Below, in pieces: positions 49,624-59,079 of a DNA stretch of 64,000 nt. How positions within the stretch are numbered: the stretch's first letter is position 1; every line of letters begins with the position of its first letter. The stretch comes from Caldithrix sp. (GTDB taxonomy: Bacteria; KSB1; UBA2214; DYKH01), in the NCBI GenBank assembly GCA_020722685.1, contig DYKH01000001.1, positions 62,001 to 126,000 of the forward strand. Reading direction: 5' to 3'. Below the pieces are notes generated by a model. The model was not told the DNA's origin. It was given only the letters and a program-made list of their open reading frames with translations, and ran no database searches. The position numbers were made by a program, and so were the translations under genes.

Positions 49624-52600
49624 TCAAGCTTTCACAATCCCCACCGCCACGATCTCATCGCCAATCTTCCAATTTTTCTGATAATCTCCCTCGACTTTGC
49701 CCAACGTCAGCGATTCGCATAGGGTCTCGTTTTTGATATAGGTCGCAAGTTTGTCGATGGCACTGCTCATCCTGGGCGAAGCCTGCGCAAAGATGGCAAT
49801 GCGGTCGGTGACTTCCAGACCGTGATCCTTGCGCATGTTTTGTACGCGATTGACAAACTCACGCGCCAAACCTTCGTAAAGCAGTGCCTCGGTAATTTCC
49901 GTTTCTATGGCTACGGTCAAATCTCCCTCGGTTCCAACCACAAGGCCCGGGCGATTTTCGGTGAGGAGGTTAATGTCATCGACGGTAATCTTTGCCTCGT
50001 GACCGTCGATGACCAACATTTTACCGCTGTTGCGCAGCAGGTGGTCGATCTCAGCTTCACCGAAGGCCCGAATGGCCTCCGCCGCCTTGTTGACCGTCTT
50101 GCCGAATTTGGGGCCGAGATTCTTGAAAATCGGCTCTGCTTTGCGGATGAGCAATTCCTTTTCGTCTTCCACGAACCGGATGGCCTTGACGTTCAGCTCA
50201 TCGAGGATGAGGTTCTCCATGCCTTGAATGAGCTGCTTGCGTTTGTCCGTAGGAGCGACGATCACGATACTTGCCAGCGGTTGCCGGACTTTGATTCCCG
50301 CTTCGTTGCGCAGTGATCTGCCGAGAAAGACAATTCGCCGCACCAAGTCCATGCGGGTTTCCAGCAGCTCGTCGGTATAATCCACCGGTGTCTCTCCGAC
50401 TACCGGATATCGGCTTAAATGAACGCTTTCCGGTACTCCGTTATTCCTGTTTGTGAGATTGCGATAAAGCTCCTCAGCAATGAATGGCGCAAATGGCGCC
50501 ATCAGCTTGCTGATGGTTAGCAGGCATTCGTACAGCGTTTGAAAGGCGGACAGCTTGTCTTGACCGGTCTCTGACTTCCAAAAACGTCGGCGCGAACGGC
50601 GCACGTACCAATTCGACAAATCATCTGCAACATAATTGGCGATGCCCCGCGCTGCCTTGGTCAAATCGTACCGCTCCAGACTCTCATTCACCTTCTTCGT
50701 CAAAGTGGTCAAAGACGAAGCGATCCAGCGATCAATCTCGGGACGGTCTTTAGTCGGAATACGCTCTTGCTCACGATAATCAAACTTGTCGATATTGGCA
50801 TAGAGAGCAAAGAACGAATAGGTATTCAGCAGCGTATTGAAAAACTTGCCATAGACTTCGGTGACGCCTTCGGGATCGAATCGCGTTGGCAGCCAGGGCG
50901 GACTGACGGTAAGCAGGTACCAGCGTAGCGCATCCGCACCTTGGTGATTGATATAGTCAAACGGATTAACCGTATTGCCCCGGGTTTTGGACATCTTTTG
51001 CCCATCTTTGTCCAGAATGAGCTCGAGGGAAACACAAGTCTTGTAGGCAGGCTTGTCAAACAGAAAAGCGCCCAAAACCAATAGAGAATAGAACCAACCG
51101 CGCGTCTGATCGACTCCTTCGGAGATAAAGTCGGCTGGGAAATTCTTGGCGAATTTTTCTTGGTTTTCGAACGGATAATGCCATTGTGCATAGGGCATGG
51201 CGCCGGAGTCAAACCAGCAGTCGATGACTTCCGGGACGCGCACCATTTGGCCGCCGCACTTGCTGCAGTTAAGATAGATTTCGTCGATGTATGGCTTGTG
51301 CATGTCCAAATCAGCCGGCACAGCAGGTGATTTGGTTCTGAGCTCTTCCAAGCTGCCGATGCATTCTTGATGCTTGCACTTTTCGCACTGCCAAATGGGC
51401 AAGGGTGTTCCCCAAAAGCGATCACGAGACAATGACCAATCGATGTTGTTTTCCAGCCATTCGCCAAACCGTCCCTCACCGACTTCGCGTGGATGCCAAG
51501 AGATCTTGTTGTTGTTGGCGATGAGCCTGTCTTTAAACGCGGTCGTTTTGATGTACCACGATTTCCGCGCATAATAAAGTAGCGGGGATTTGCATCGCCA
51601 GCAATGAGGATAGCTGTGCAGAATCTGTTCGGTGCGATAGAGAATATTGCGTTTCTTCAAGTCGGCGATGATGCCTTTATCCGCGTCTTTGACAAACTGT
51701 CCCGCCCAAGGAGTAACCTCGGGGGTGAACTTGCCGCTTTTGTCAACCGGCTGCACCACCGGCAGGTCATATTTCAAGCCTAATTGATAGTCATCCTCGC
51801 CGAATGCCGGGGCGATGTGCACAATGCCGCTGCCGTCCGTGGTGGTGACAAAGTCGGCCAGGGTTGCGTAGAAAGCTCGCTTATCCGGCTTGACGAACGA
51901 GTAGAGCGGCTCGTATTCCTTGCCGGCCAAGTCTGCCCCAAGGTATTCTTGCAATACCTCAAAGTCGCCTTCTAATACGCCGAGACGTGCCTGAGCCAAA
52001 ATGAGATTTTCATCGCGATGGCGCACCTTGACGTATTGAACTTCGGGATGAAAGGCCAAAGCCACATTGGAAATCAACGTCCACGGCGTCGTGGTCCAGA
52101 CCAAGAAATAAGTGTTTTCTTCGCCCTTGATTTTTACTTTGACATAGACCGACGGATCCTTGACTTCCTCGTACCCCTGCGATACCTCATGACTGGACAA
52201 CGGGGTTTCACAGTGAGGACAATACGGCAGGATTTTGAATCCTTGATAAACGAGCTGCTTTTTCCAGAATTCCTTGATGATCCACCAAACCGATTCCATG
52301 TACTCGTTGGTGTAGGTGATATAGGGATGCTCGAGGTCCACCCAAAAGCCGATGCGGCGCGTCAGCTCGTCCCACTCTTGTTTGTAGGACCACACGCTTT
52401 CTTTGCATTTGGCGTTAAAGTTCGCGATGCCGTATTCCAGCACCTGATCTTTGCCGTCCAACCCAAGGGCCTTTTCCACCTCGATCTCAACCGGCAGGCC
52501 GTGGGTATCCCAGCCGGCTTTGCGCTCGACCCGAAAGCCTTGCATGGTTTTCAAGCGGCAGACCGCATCCTTAACCGTACGGGAGATGACATGATGGATT

Positions 52601-52764
52601 CCTGGTCGACCGTTTGCCGTCGGCGGTCCCTCAAAAAATACAAAGGGATTGTCTTCCGGTCTTTCCTCTACACTGCGCTGAAAAATGCGCTGCTCTTCCC
52701 AGAACTTGAGAATGGCACGCTCGATCTCAGGCAGATTTAGTTTTTCGGCAAGTTGTTTGTACAT
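49624..52764 (-). CDS. ileS: Isoleucyl-tRNA synthetase
   Basis: 1,046 residues, full length. It charges tRNA-Ile. The class I motifs are the HIGH-equivalent 'GRPGIHHVISR' (His57/58) and 'KMSKTRGN' near residue 590. The editing domain lies between them, and several C-x-x-C pairs are present ('CPHC', 'CWRC', 'CEKC', 'CSKC'). The 'GPPTANGRPGIHH' form and overall length indicate the eukaryal-like, type 2 IleRS, a group generally insensitive to mupirocin (established for the group, not tested here). Its last ~180 nt are duplicated 1,029 nt further along the transcript direction. Confidence 0.97.
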   Translation of the reverse strand: MYKQLAEKLNLPEIERAILKFWEEQRIFQRSVEERPEDNPFVFFEGPPTANGRPGIHHVISRTVKDAVCRLKTMQGFRVERKAGWDTHGLPVEIEVEKALGLDGKDQVLEYGIANFNAKCKESVWSYKQEWDELTRRIGFWVDLEHPYITYTNEYMESVWWIIKEFWKKQLVYQGFKILPYCPHCETPLSSHEVSQGYEEVKDPSVYVKVKIKGEENTYFLVWTTTPWTLISNVALAFHPEVQYVKVRHRDENLILAQARLGVLEGDFEVLQEYLGADLAGKEYEPLYSFVKPDKRAFYATLADFVTTTDGSGIVHIAPAFGEDDYQLGLKYDLPVVQPVDKSGKFTPEVTPWAGQFVKDADKGIIADLKKRNILYRTEQILHSYPHCWRCKSPLLYYARKSWYIKTTAFKDRLIANNNKISWHPREVGEGRFGEWLENNIDWSLSRDRFWGTPLPIWQCEKCKHQECIGSLEELRTKSPAVPADLDMHKPYIDEIYLNCSKCGGQMVRVPEVIDCWFDSGAMPYAQWHYPFENQEKFAKNFPADFISEGVDQTRGWFYSLLVLGAFLFDKPAYKTCVSLELILDKDGQKMSKTRGNTVNPFDYINHQGADALRWYLLTVSPPWLPTRFDPEGVTEVYGKFFNTLLNTYSFFALYANIDKFDYREQERIPTKDRPEIDRWIASSLTTLTKKVNESLERYDLTKAARGIANYVADDLSNWYVRRSRRRFWKSETGQDKLSAFQTLYECLLTISKLMAPFAPFIAEELYRNLTNRNNGVPESVHLSRYPVVGETPVDYTDELLETRMDLVRRIVFLGRSLRNEAGIKVRQPLASIVIVAPTDKRKQLIQGMENLILDELNVKAIRFVEDEKELLIRKAEPIFKNLGPKFGKTVNKAAEAIRAFGEAEIDHLLRNSGKMLVIDGHEAKITVDDINLLTENRPGLVVGTEGDLTVAIETEITEALLYEGLAREFVNRVQNMRKDHGLEVTDRIAIFAQASPRMSSAIDKLATYIKNETLCESLTLGKVEGDYQKNWKIGDEIVAVGIVKA

Positions 52765-52950
52765 CGTTGTCCAATATTCTATGCAAATCTCGATACTTCA
52801 CTGAACAGTCGTCCAGAGGCAAACATTTCGTGCCTTATTGATCGCGGCTGCCACCGCGCACAGGCGTTCTCAGACTCTTTCTCCTCTACTGTTCATCAAA
52901 TTACTCGTATACTTCGCCCGGTGTTTTTCTGCGACTTGCTCCAGTAATCG

Positions 52951-53136
52951 CTAAACAGGTTCCGATTCAATCGCCGCGATGGCCTGTTTTTCAAAGATGT
53001 ATTCTTCAACGACATCGTCAATAAGATCGTGGAGTCGTCCCAGATTGGCCAATAGAAATTGTGCAAATCGGTCTTGATCATCTGGTGTCAATTCTGTGGA
53101 TGCTTTTGTCATCGCTTCTTGAAATAGCTTTGTCAT
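52951..53136 (-). CDS. Small antitoxin-like protein
   Basis: 61 residues. 'MTKLFQEAMTKASTELTPDDQDRFA' has the pattern of small helical antitoxins whose N-terminus reads L-F-x-x-A-x-x-x-A and then P-x-x-x-Q-D. A good AAAGGG lies upstream on the complement. No toxin frame is recognised after the stop; sequence toward ileS stays open in places but has no recognisable product. It could be an orphan antitoxin. Function is a guess. Confidence 0.55.
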   Translation of the reverse strand: MTKLFQEAMTKASTELTPDDQDRFAQFLLANLGRLHDLIDDVVEEYIFEKQAIAAIESEPV

Positions 53137-53292
53137 AACACATTACCCTTTAAAAGTACCTGTGTCTTGTTCTCAACGTTCCACATCAGATTCACCAGTT
53201 CTTCATCTGTTCTTCATTTGTGTCGGTCATTATTTTGAGTTTTGTAAGCGATGCTTGCCGCCCCCGCCCAACCAGTCTATGAATTGTTGAGC

Positions 53293-54156
53293 TCAAAGGT
53301 ACTTTTTTAGGATCAGTTCAAGTTTACTAACTGTGCTTTTTGGCCATAAGGACTTTTCGGTAATAATCGCGTTGGCGAGTGCGTTGGCGCAATCGCAGTC
53401 CTGTTTTTCCGGTATAGCGCGAACGGCATGGCGAATCATTTCCCGTGCCGTGGCCGCGTTTTTGTTCAAGTTTTCGATGACGACATCAATGGAGACCGTC
53501 ATCCCGGTCTCCGCCTCATACCAACAGTCGTAATCGGTCACCATGGCCATGGTCGCGTAGCATATTTCTGCCTCTCGTGCCAGCTTGGCTTCGTTCATTT
53601 GCGTCATACCGATGACGTCCATACCCCAGGCTTGAAAGGTTCGCGATTCCGCCAAAGTTGAAAATGCGGGTCCTTCCATGTTAAGATATGTCCCGCCCCA
53701 TTTGATGCTGGCGCCTATCTCTTTGCCGGCATTGTAGACGATCTTAGCTAAGTCATTGCATACCGGATGCGCAAAAGGAATGTGGGCAACAATGCCATTG
53801 CCGAAAAAGGTGTTCGCTCGGCCTTGATTGGTGCGATCGAAAAACTGGTCGATGATCACAATGTCCAGCGGCTTGATCTCCGGTTTGAAAGAACCGACCG
53901 TGGAAACGGAGATGATCCAAGCCACATCCAGTTTTTTCATGCCGTAAATATTGGCGCGATAGTTCAGCTCGCTGGGCGAAATGCGATGCCCGCGCCCGTG
54001 CCGCGGCAAGAAAGCTACTTCCCGTCCTTCCAACTGTCCCAAGATGAACTCGTCCGAAGGTTCGCCGAAGGGCGTCTCTACTTTCACATGCTCGGCGTTC
54101 TCAAGACCTTCGATTTGATACAGCCCCGATCCACCAATGATTCCGATTCGTGGCAT
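53293..54156 (-). CDS. mtnP: S-methyl-5'-thioadenosine phosphorylase
   Basis: 287 residues. It cleaves methylthioadenosine to adenine and methylthioribose 1-phosphate in methionine salvage. Family blocks: 'IGIIGGSGLYQIEGL', phosphate-binding 'PRHGRGHRISPSE', 'EGPAFSTLAESR', 'VIGMTQMNEAKLAREAEI' and the base-specific 'VTDYDCW', with Asp contacting N6/N7 of adenine. All are intact. It lies just downstream of a second purine phosphorylase, giving a nucleoside-salvage pair on the minus strand. Confidence 0.95.
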   Translation of the reverse strand: MPRIGIIGGSGLYQIEGLENAEHVKVETPFGEPSDEFILGQLEGREVAFLPRHGRGHRISPSELNYRANIYGMKKLDVAWIISVSTVGSFKPEIKPLDIVIIDQFFDRTNQGRANTFFGNGIVAHIPFAHPVCNDLAKIVYNAGKEIGASIKWGGTYLNMEGPAFSTLAESRTFQAWGMDVIGMTQMNEAKLAREAEICYATMAMVTDYDCWYEAETGMTVSIDVVIENLNKNAATAREMIRHAVRAIPEKQDCDCANALANAIITEKSLWPKSTVSKLELILKKYL

Positions 54157-54177
54157 TGCTAACCTTTTCTCGATTGT

Positions 54178-54993
54178 TTATGGCAACTCGGCGATGACGC
54201 CCTTTATCAGCTTCCTAAACTTGGGCCCGACCTGATCTGCCACTTTGGAAACCTCTTCATGAGTAACCTGCGGCATGGCTTCCGGCAAAGCCTGATCAGT
54301 GATAATAGAGATTCCCAATACCTTCATGTCAAGCTGGCGCGCCACCATGACTTCCGGTATCACGGACATACCGATGGAATCCACGCCTAGAGTCTGCAGC
54401 ATGCGAATTTCTGCCGCGGTCTCGAAAGACGGCCCGCTGACCGCTGCATAAATGCAATCAAAGACCGCAATCCCCAAACGCTCAGCGATGCGATGGGTCA
54501 TCTCGATGAGCTGCCGGTTGTAAGGCTCGCTCATGTCCGGGAAGCGTTCGCCCAAAAACTCTTCGTACGGACCGATGAGCGGATTGGCGCCCATCAGATT
54601 AATATGGTCGTTGATAACGGCAATGGAGCCGGCGGTCAAATGCTCGCGAATGCCTCCGGCAGCGTTGGTGACGATGAGGGTTCGCACTCCTAATTGGTGC
54701 ATCACCCGCACGGGCAAGGTGATTGTGCGCATGGGGTAGCCTTCATAATAATGAAAGCGACCTTGCATGGCGATCACCGATTTGCCGCTTAGCTTTCCAA
54801 AGACCAGCCGCCCGGCGTGAAATTTAACCGTTGATTCCGGAAAATGCGGAATCTCACCATACGGTACGATCACTGCGTCTTCGATATTGTCGGCAAGTGG
54901 GCCTAAGCCGGTTCCCAAGATCAGGCCGACGCTTGCTTCTCCTTTAAAGCGAGCAGAAAGGAAATTTGCCGCCTCTTGTATTTGCTTTTTCAA
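54178..54993 (-). CDS. punA: Purine-nucleoside phosphorylase (PNP-I)
   Basis: 271 residues of trimeric PNP type. Blocks: 'LGTGLGPLADNI', 'QGRFHYYEGY' (phosphate/ribose), 'VTNAAGGIREHLTAG', 'INDHINLMGANPL' and 'VSGPSFETAAEIRML'. The purine-binding position that is Asn243 in mammalian PNP is Asp here (Asp233 in 'IITDQAL'). Asn gives 6-oxopurine preference, while Asp (as in MTA phosphorylase) favours adenine, so specificity may be broadened; this form seems common in FCB bacteria. The stop lies 21 nt from mtnP, so the two are co-transcribed. Confidence 0.93.
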   Translation of the reverse strand: MKKQIQEAANFLSARFKGEASVGLILGTGLGPLADNIEDAVIVPYGEIPHFPESTVKFHAGRLVFGKLSGKSVIAMQGRFHYYEGYPMRTITLPVRVMHQLGVRTLIVTNAAGGIREHLTAGSIAVINDHINLMGANPLIGPYEEFLGERFPDMSEPYNRQLIEMTHRIAERLGIAVFDCIYAAVSGPSFETAAEIRMLQTLGVDSIGMSVIPEVMVARQLDMKVLGISIITDQALPEAMPQVTHEEVSKVADQVGPKFRKLIKGVIAELP

Positions 54994-54995
54994 GT

Positions 54996-55667
54996 TTATT
55001 GCTTCTTACTTTCCTCGATCTTTTTCTTTAGCTCCTCGATCTCGGCTTCTTGTTTCGCCCGGTCGCGCTTAATTTGGTCGATCTCTTTTTGGATGTTCTC
55101 GCGCCGTTGTTTTTCCGAAGCAGCCTCCGCAGAAGCCGCGCTCCCGCGAGCTGCAAGAATTTCCTGAATGGCGTGCTGGCGATCCTTCCTCCTCCCGGCT
55201 CTGGCGAAAAAGAAGGTACCGATCGCTGTTCCAGTGGCGGTTCCGGCAACGATAATCGGATCGTCGTTGCCCTTGTCCCTGGCGCGCGAGATCATGCTGC
55301 TGGCAAAAAAGGTCGCTCCCATGGACAATAGCGCGCCGCCGGCGGAATAGAGCCAGACATTTTTGTTCTTTTGCTTCTGAGAAATCTCTTCTTCACTGAC
55401 TACCCTCCGCGCGGGATCTAAGATCGGTCTTGGGCCGCTTGCCTCAGCGATGTCAGAACGCTGTAAACTTGCGGAACGTCCTTCCTTGTTGCGGATAACG
55501 AGCACCAGGCTATCTGCCTTTGCGACCGTGCCGGAAACGTGACCGCCATTTTTTGTCTTGATCTGAACGAATTGATCCTGCACCAGGTCTTCGGCATTTA
55601 ACTTGACATGATTGCTGCAGCCGGTCAAGGCAATCAAACAACTCAAAACAAATACCGCTACTCTCAT
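54996..55667 (-). CDS. Lipoprotein with SH3/LSm-like N-terminus and coiled-coil tail
   Basis: 223 residues from the internal ATG (complement 55667), which begins a lipoprotein signal ending 'LIALTGCSNH', with the lipobox L-T-G-C. A small beta-type region follows ('FVQIKTKNGGHVSGTVAKADSLVLVI', which resembles an LSm/SH3-like barrel). A hydrophobic Gly/Ala segment ('GTATGTAIGTFFFA') and a C-terminal charged coiled coil ('IQKEIDQIKRDRAKQEAEI') complete it. No named family is recognised. Only 2 nt separate it from punA, suggesting one transcript. Probably envelope-associated; function unknown. Confidence 0.75.
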   Translation of the reverse strand: MRVAVFVLSCLIALTGCSNHVKLNAEDLVQDQFVQIKTKNGGHVSGTVAKADSLVLVIRNKEGRSASLQRSDIAEASGPRPILDPARRVVSEEEISQKQKNKNVWLYSAGGALLSMGATFFASSMISRARDKGNDDPIIVAGTATGTAIGTFFFARAGRRKDRQHAIQEILAARGSAASAEAASEKQRRENIQKEIDQIKRDRAKQEAEIEELKKKIEESKKQ

Positions 55668-55823
55668 CACACACTCCCAACGACAATCAATTGTTATTAT
55701 GAAAAAGAAAACTGCCAAAACTCACGGTTGGTCGATCTGGCTGTAAACTCGGGTTAAGGTTTCTAACGGCTGCTAATTCTGGAGCTTTGGATTAATTATG
55801 ACGCTTTGTTTTCTGTCTCTGGA

Positions 55824-56582
55824 TTAGATGATAAACTGATCGGAAATACGGTTACCCAATTCATCCTGATCAGCGTCCTGCTTTTCGGTGCGAGGGGGTT
55901 GCTTTTCCGGCTGCGGGCGAAAATCATGCGAAGGGTTTGCCCAAGTGGGTTGATCAAATTTTTTCTCCCCTCGGATGATCCGCGGTTCGTCAAACGGCTG
56001 GGCGGACGGCGGCGCCGGCTCCAGTTCAGGTTCGGGATGCCTCGGTTCCGCTTCCGCGTGCAGCGGCCGGGGCATTCTGCCGCGCTGTTTCGGGGCCTGG
56101 CCGGTATCATCACGCAAGCTTGGAAAATTCACATCGTCCATGCTCAGTACTTCGAGCACTTCCACCTGCGATTCCAGCAAATGCCGCAAGCGTTTGGCAA
56201 AAGAATCCTTTTGCGCTTTTAGGATGTCAATTTCGTTGCGTAAGCGGACAACCTCGTCTTTTGCTTCCTTGATGATCTGCTCGGCCTGCAGCTCCGCTTC
56301 GTGCATGATGATTTCTGCTTCTCGCAGCGAATTGGCGCGCGATTCCTCGACGGTATTTTGCGCTCTGACAAGGGTATCCCGCAAGGTGTGTTCTACCTGC
56401 TGATAGTCCTTCAATTGGGTGCGCAGCTTGATCAGTTCATCATTCAGAGAATTCTTTTCCCTAATGAGCAGCTCCAGCTCATCGGCCACCATGCTCAGGA
56501 AAGCCTCGACCTCATCCGGATCGAGTCCCCGCATCGTCCGTTTGAACTCCTGCTTCCGGATGTCCAAAGGTGTCAGCTTCAC
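55824..56582 (-). CDS. DivIVA-domain protein
   Basis: 252 residues. The N-terminal DivIVA block is 'TPLDIRKQEFKRTMRGLDPDEVEAFL'. A long coiled coil follows ('ELIKLRTQLKDYQQVEHTL'), and then a proline/glutamate-rich, low-complexity tail ('PELEPAPPSAQPF') replaces the second coiled coil of Gram-positive DivIVA. DivIVA proteins sense negative membrane curvature and recruit division or polar-growth factors. The order yggS, yggT, divIVA is the conserved YlmE-YlmG-DivIVA order downstream of ftsZ in Firmicutes; ftsZ is not in this window. Confidence 0.93.
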   Translation of the reverse strand: MKLTPLDIRKQEFKRTMRGLDPDEVEAFLSMVADELELLIREKNSLNDELIKLRTQLKDYQQVEHTLRDTLVRAQNTVEESRANSLREAEIIMHEAELQAEQIIKEAKDEVVRLRNEIDILKAQKDSFAKRLRHLLESQVEVLEVLSMDDVNFPSLRDDTGQAPKQRGRMPRPLHAEAEPRHPEPELEPAPPSAQPFDEPRIIRGEKKFDQPTWANPSHDFRPQPEKQPPRTEKQDADQDELGNRISDQFII

Positions 56583-56609
56583 GAATATTCTCCCAATTAA
56601 TTCTCGTGG

Positions 56610-56900
56610 TTAATAGGTCGCCATCTGACTAAGTGTGCCTACTAAGAATCTATCGGCGAATATGATGGCAAATATAAGAATCAATGGCGATACGTCCAAT
56701 CCGGCGATGTTCGGCACGTACTTGCGAATGAAGGCAAGCGGCGGTTCGGTGGTGCGATGAATGAACTGCACGATTTGGTTGCTTGGACTAACGCTAAACC
56801 AAGAAATGACGGCCCGCGCGATGACAACGTAGATATAGAGCGTCAAGAACAGATGCAGAACTTCTGCAATGGCGCTAAACAGATTCTCAAAAATGAACAT
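56610..56900 (-). CDS. yggT: YggT (YlmG) family membrane protein
   Basis: 96 residues, two hydrophobic segments ('LFLTLYIYVVIARAVISWF' and 'VSPLILIFAIIFADRFLVG'). The 'RAVISWFSVSPSNQIVQFIHRTTEPPL' linker contains the YggT motif, a conserved Pro-rich turn followed by 'FIRKYVP'. Role is poorly defined; homologues affect division, chloroplast nucleoid distribution and osmotic tolerance. It sits between divIVA and yggS with short spacing, as usual for this cluster. Confidence 0.9.
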   Translation of the reverse strand: MFIFENLFSAIAEVLHLFLTLYIYVVIARAVISWFSVSPSNQIVQFIHRTTEPPLAFIRKYVPNIAGLDVSPLILIFAIIFADRFLVGTLSQMATY

Positions 56901-56984
56901 GTTCCCTACTATGATGGGTTCAAGGTAACGTGATTCGCTCTCATAAGAATAGCGAAAGGCTGGCAGATTGTGCCGAACATGCGG

Positions 56985-57677
56985 CTACCTCTGTGATCTC
57001 TCGCCAAATAATGCTCGCCCTATGCGGATCAGCGTCGCACCTTCTTCGATGGCCACCTCGAAATCGTTGCTCATGCCCATCGAGAGATGCTCAAGCCTAA
57101 CATTGTCTATGCCGGCAGCGTTAATCTGCTCCTGCAAGCGCCGCAGGCGCGTAAAGCAAGGCCTCACCATTTCCGGCTCAGGCAAGAAAGCTCCGATGGT
57201 CATCAGACCGGTGAGCTTTAGATTCTTCAAGACCGCAATCTGACCTGCCAAATCGATGGCTTCTTCGGGTGCGACTCCAAACTTGCTCGCCTCGCCGGAA
57301 GTGTTGACTTCCATAAACACTTCCACCGGCAATTGCCTGCCCTCGGCTCGACGATTTATCTCTGCGGCCAGATGTAAGGAGTCGATGGCTTCGATGACGT
57401 CCACAAACTCTAACGCCAGCTTGACCTTGTTGGTCTGAAGGTGGCCGACAAGATGCCAAGAGGCTATTTTCCCCAGTTGCTGGTATTTCTGCCAAGCCTC
57501 TTGTACTCGGTTTTCACCAATCATGCTGATACCGGCATCTACCGCAGCACGAATTCGAGTTGCTTCCACAGTTTTGCTGACCGCTACAATGCTCACATTG
57601 CGTTCGTCACGCCCGACACGCGCACAAGCAGCGGCAATTCTGTCTTCGATATGCCTGAGGTTATCAGCTATGGCCAT
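56985..57677 (-). CDS. yggS: PLP homeostasis protein YggS (PLPBP)
   Basis: 230 residues, a single TIM-barrel fold of type III PLP proteins. Lys35 in 'VAVSKTVEA' is the Schiff-base lysine. Other blocks: 'IGENRVQEAW', 'SWHLVGHLQTNKVK' and 'LSMGMSNDFEVAIEEGATLIRIG'. YggS binds PLP without catalysis and buffers cofactor and amino-acid pools. It is the first gene of the minus-strand cluster and faces a 292-nt divergent promoter region toward the polysaccharide locus. Confidence 0.95.
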   Translation of the reverse strand: MAIADNLRHIEDRIAAACARVGRDERNVSIVAVSKTVEATRIRAAVDAGISMIGENRVQEAWQKYQQLGKIASWHLVGHLQTNKVKLALEFVDVIEAIDSLHLAAEINRRAEGRQLPVEVFMEVNTSGEASKFGVAPEEAIDLAGQIAVLKNLKLTGLMTIGAFLPEPEMVRPCFTRLRRLQEQINAAGIDNVRLEHLSMGMSNDFEVAIEEGATLIRIGRALFGERSQR

Positions 57678-57969
57678 GGCTTTTATTTTTTGGACGGTAA
57701 ATATAGCTCTTCACCGGATAAAATGCAATTGAAATCTCGGTTTGTCTCGCTTCGCTTTGGTGGAGTAGTAAACTGTTCATTTGGAAATTTGCGATCCACG
57801 CTGATTTTGCAGTGACCTGGTTGTGACATTGAAAGGCCGAGTGGTCGACTAAGTATGGCAGGAGAAGACCCCTTGAATATAAAACATCCTTGCTAAATCG
57901 GTAGATATTTGTTAAGTTTGGTGGCTGAACTTCAGATAACCGGCACTGGACGAATGAGGAAGGAACCAA

Positions 57970-58977
57970 ATGATTAACGTCGCTGTGATCGGGGTCGGCT
58001 ATTGGGGACCGAACATGATTCGGAATTTCGACAGCTACGATGCTACCAACATGGTTGTCTGTTCGGATCTTAAGCCTGAACGGCTTAAGTTTATCCAGTC
58101 AAAACATCCAACTGTCAAAACCACTACCGACTATCAGGAAATCCTCAAGGACAACAAGATCGATGCCGTCGTCATTTGCACGCCGGTTTATACCCACTAT
58201 GAGATTGCCAAGAACGCCTTATTGGCTGGCAAGCATGTGCTGATCGAAAAGCCGATGACCTCCAATTCCGCCCAGGCGGAAGAGCTGATCGAGCTTGCGG
58301 AGAGGAACCGGCGCGTGCTGATGGTGGATCACACTTTTATTTACACCGGCAGCGTTCGCTTGATCAAAAAATACCTCGACAGCGGCGAGATCGGTGATGT
58401 CTACTATTTCGATTCGGTGCGCATCAATTTGGGCCTGTTCCAGCATGACGTGAACGTGATCTGGGATTTGGCCCCGCACGACATCTCTATCATGGACTAT
58501 CTGCTCGCCAGCAAGGCAGAAGGAGTGGTGGCCACCGGAGTGGATCATGTGGGCAATGGATTTGAGGATGTTGCCTACATGACGGTCTTTTACCCGAATA
58601 ATGTGATCGCACATGTGCACGCCAATTGGCTGTCTCCGGTCAAGATTCGCCGCACTATTGTTGCCGGCACTAAGAAAATGATCGTTTGGGATGACAACAA
58701 GCCCACCGAGAAAATAAACGTCTACGATACCGGCATCATCGTCAACCATACGGACGCTGAGATTTATAACACACTCATTCAGTACCGAACTGGAGATATG
58801 TTCGCACCAAAAGTACCGGGTCAAGAAGCCTTGGCTGTGGAAGCTGAGCATTTCGTCGATTGCATCAATAGCGGCAAAAAGCCCATTACCGATGGCATTG
58901 CAGGAATGAATGTGGTGAGGATTCTGGAAGCTTCGGAAAAATCGATAAAAGCCCGGGGAAAAGAGGTAAAGCTGTAG
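57970..58977 (+). CDS. Gfo/Idh/MocA oxidoreductase, WlbA-like
   Basis: 335 residues. The Rossmann N-terminus 'VAVIGVGYWGPNMIRNF' binds NAD; 'VLIEKPMTSN' holds the catalytic Lys of the E-K-P motif; 'DLAPHDISIMDYLL' holds the conserved His/Asp region. The best match in style is WlbA/WbpB, which oxidises C3 of UDP-GlcNAc(A) on the route to 2,3-diacetamido sugars. The hexapeptide acetyltransferase next to it (WlbB/WbpD-like) supports this. The aminotransferase (WlbC/WbpE) that completes the set is absent here. It is the first gene of the locus, transcribed rightward from the divergent region. Confidence 0.9.
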   Translation: MINVAVIGVGYWGPNMIRNFDSYDATNMVVCSDLKPERLKFIQSKHPTVKTTTDYQEILKDNKIDAVVICTPVYTHYEIAKNALLAGKHVLIEKPMTSNSAQAEELIELAERNRRVLMVDHTFIYTGSVRLIKKYLDSGEIGDVYYFDSVRINLGLFQHDVNVIWDLAPHDISIMDYLLASKAEGVVATGVDHVGNGFEDVAYMTVFYPNNVIAHVHANWLSPVKIRRTIVAGTKKMIVWDDNKPTEKINVYDTGIIVNHTDAEIYNTLIQYRTGDMFAPKVPGQEALAVEAEHFVDCINSGKKPITDGIAGMNVVRILEASEKSIKARGKEVKL

Positions 58978-59079
58978 CTAATTTTGGATTTTTGATTGCG
59001 GATTCCGCCATAAAGATTGTCGGACAGGTCTGGACTGGGGATGACCAAAATCAGTTATGGAAAGGGTAAACGAGCAGCT

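Noticed and set aside
52018..52740. 240-codon open frame on the plus strand inside ileS
   Set aside because: Antisense to ileS with no family signal; a shadow frame.
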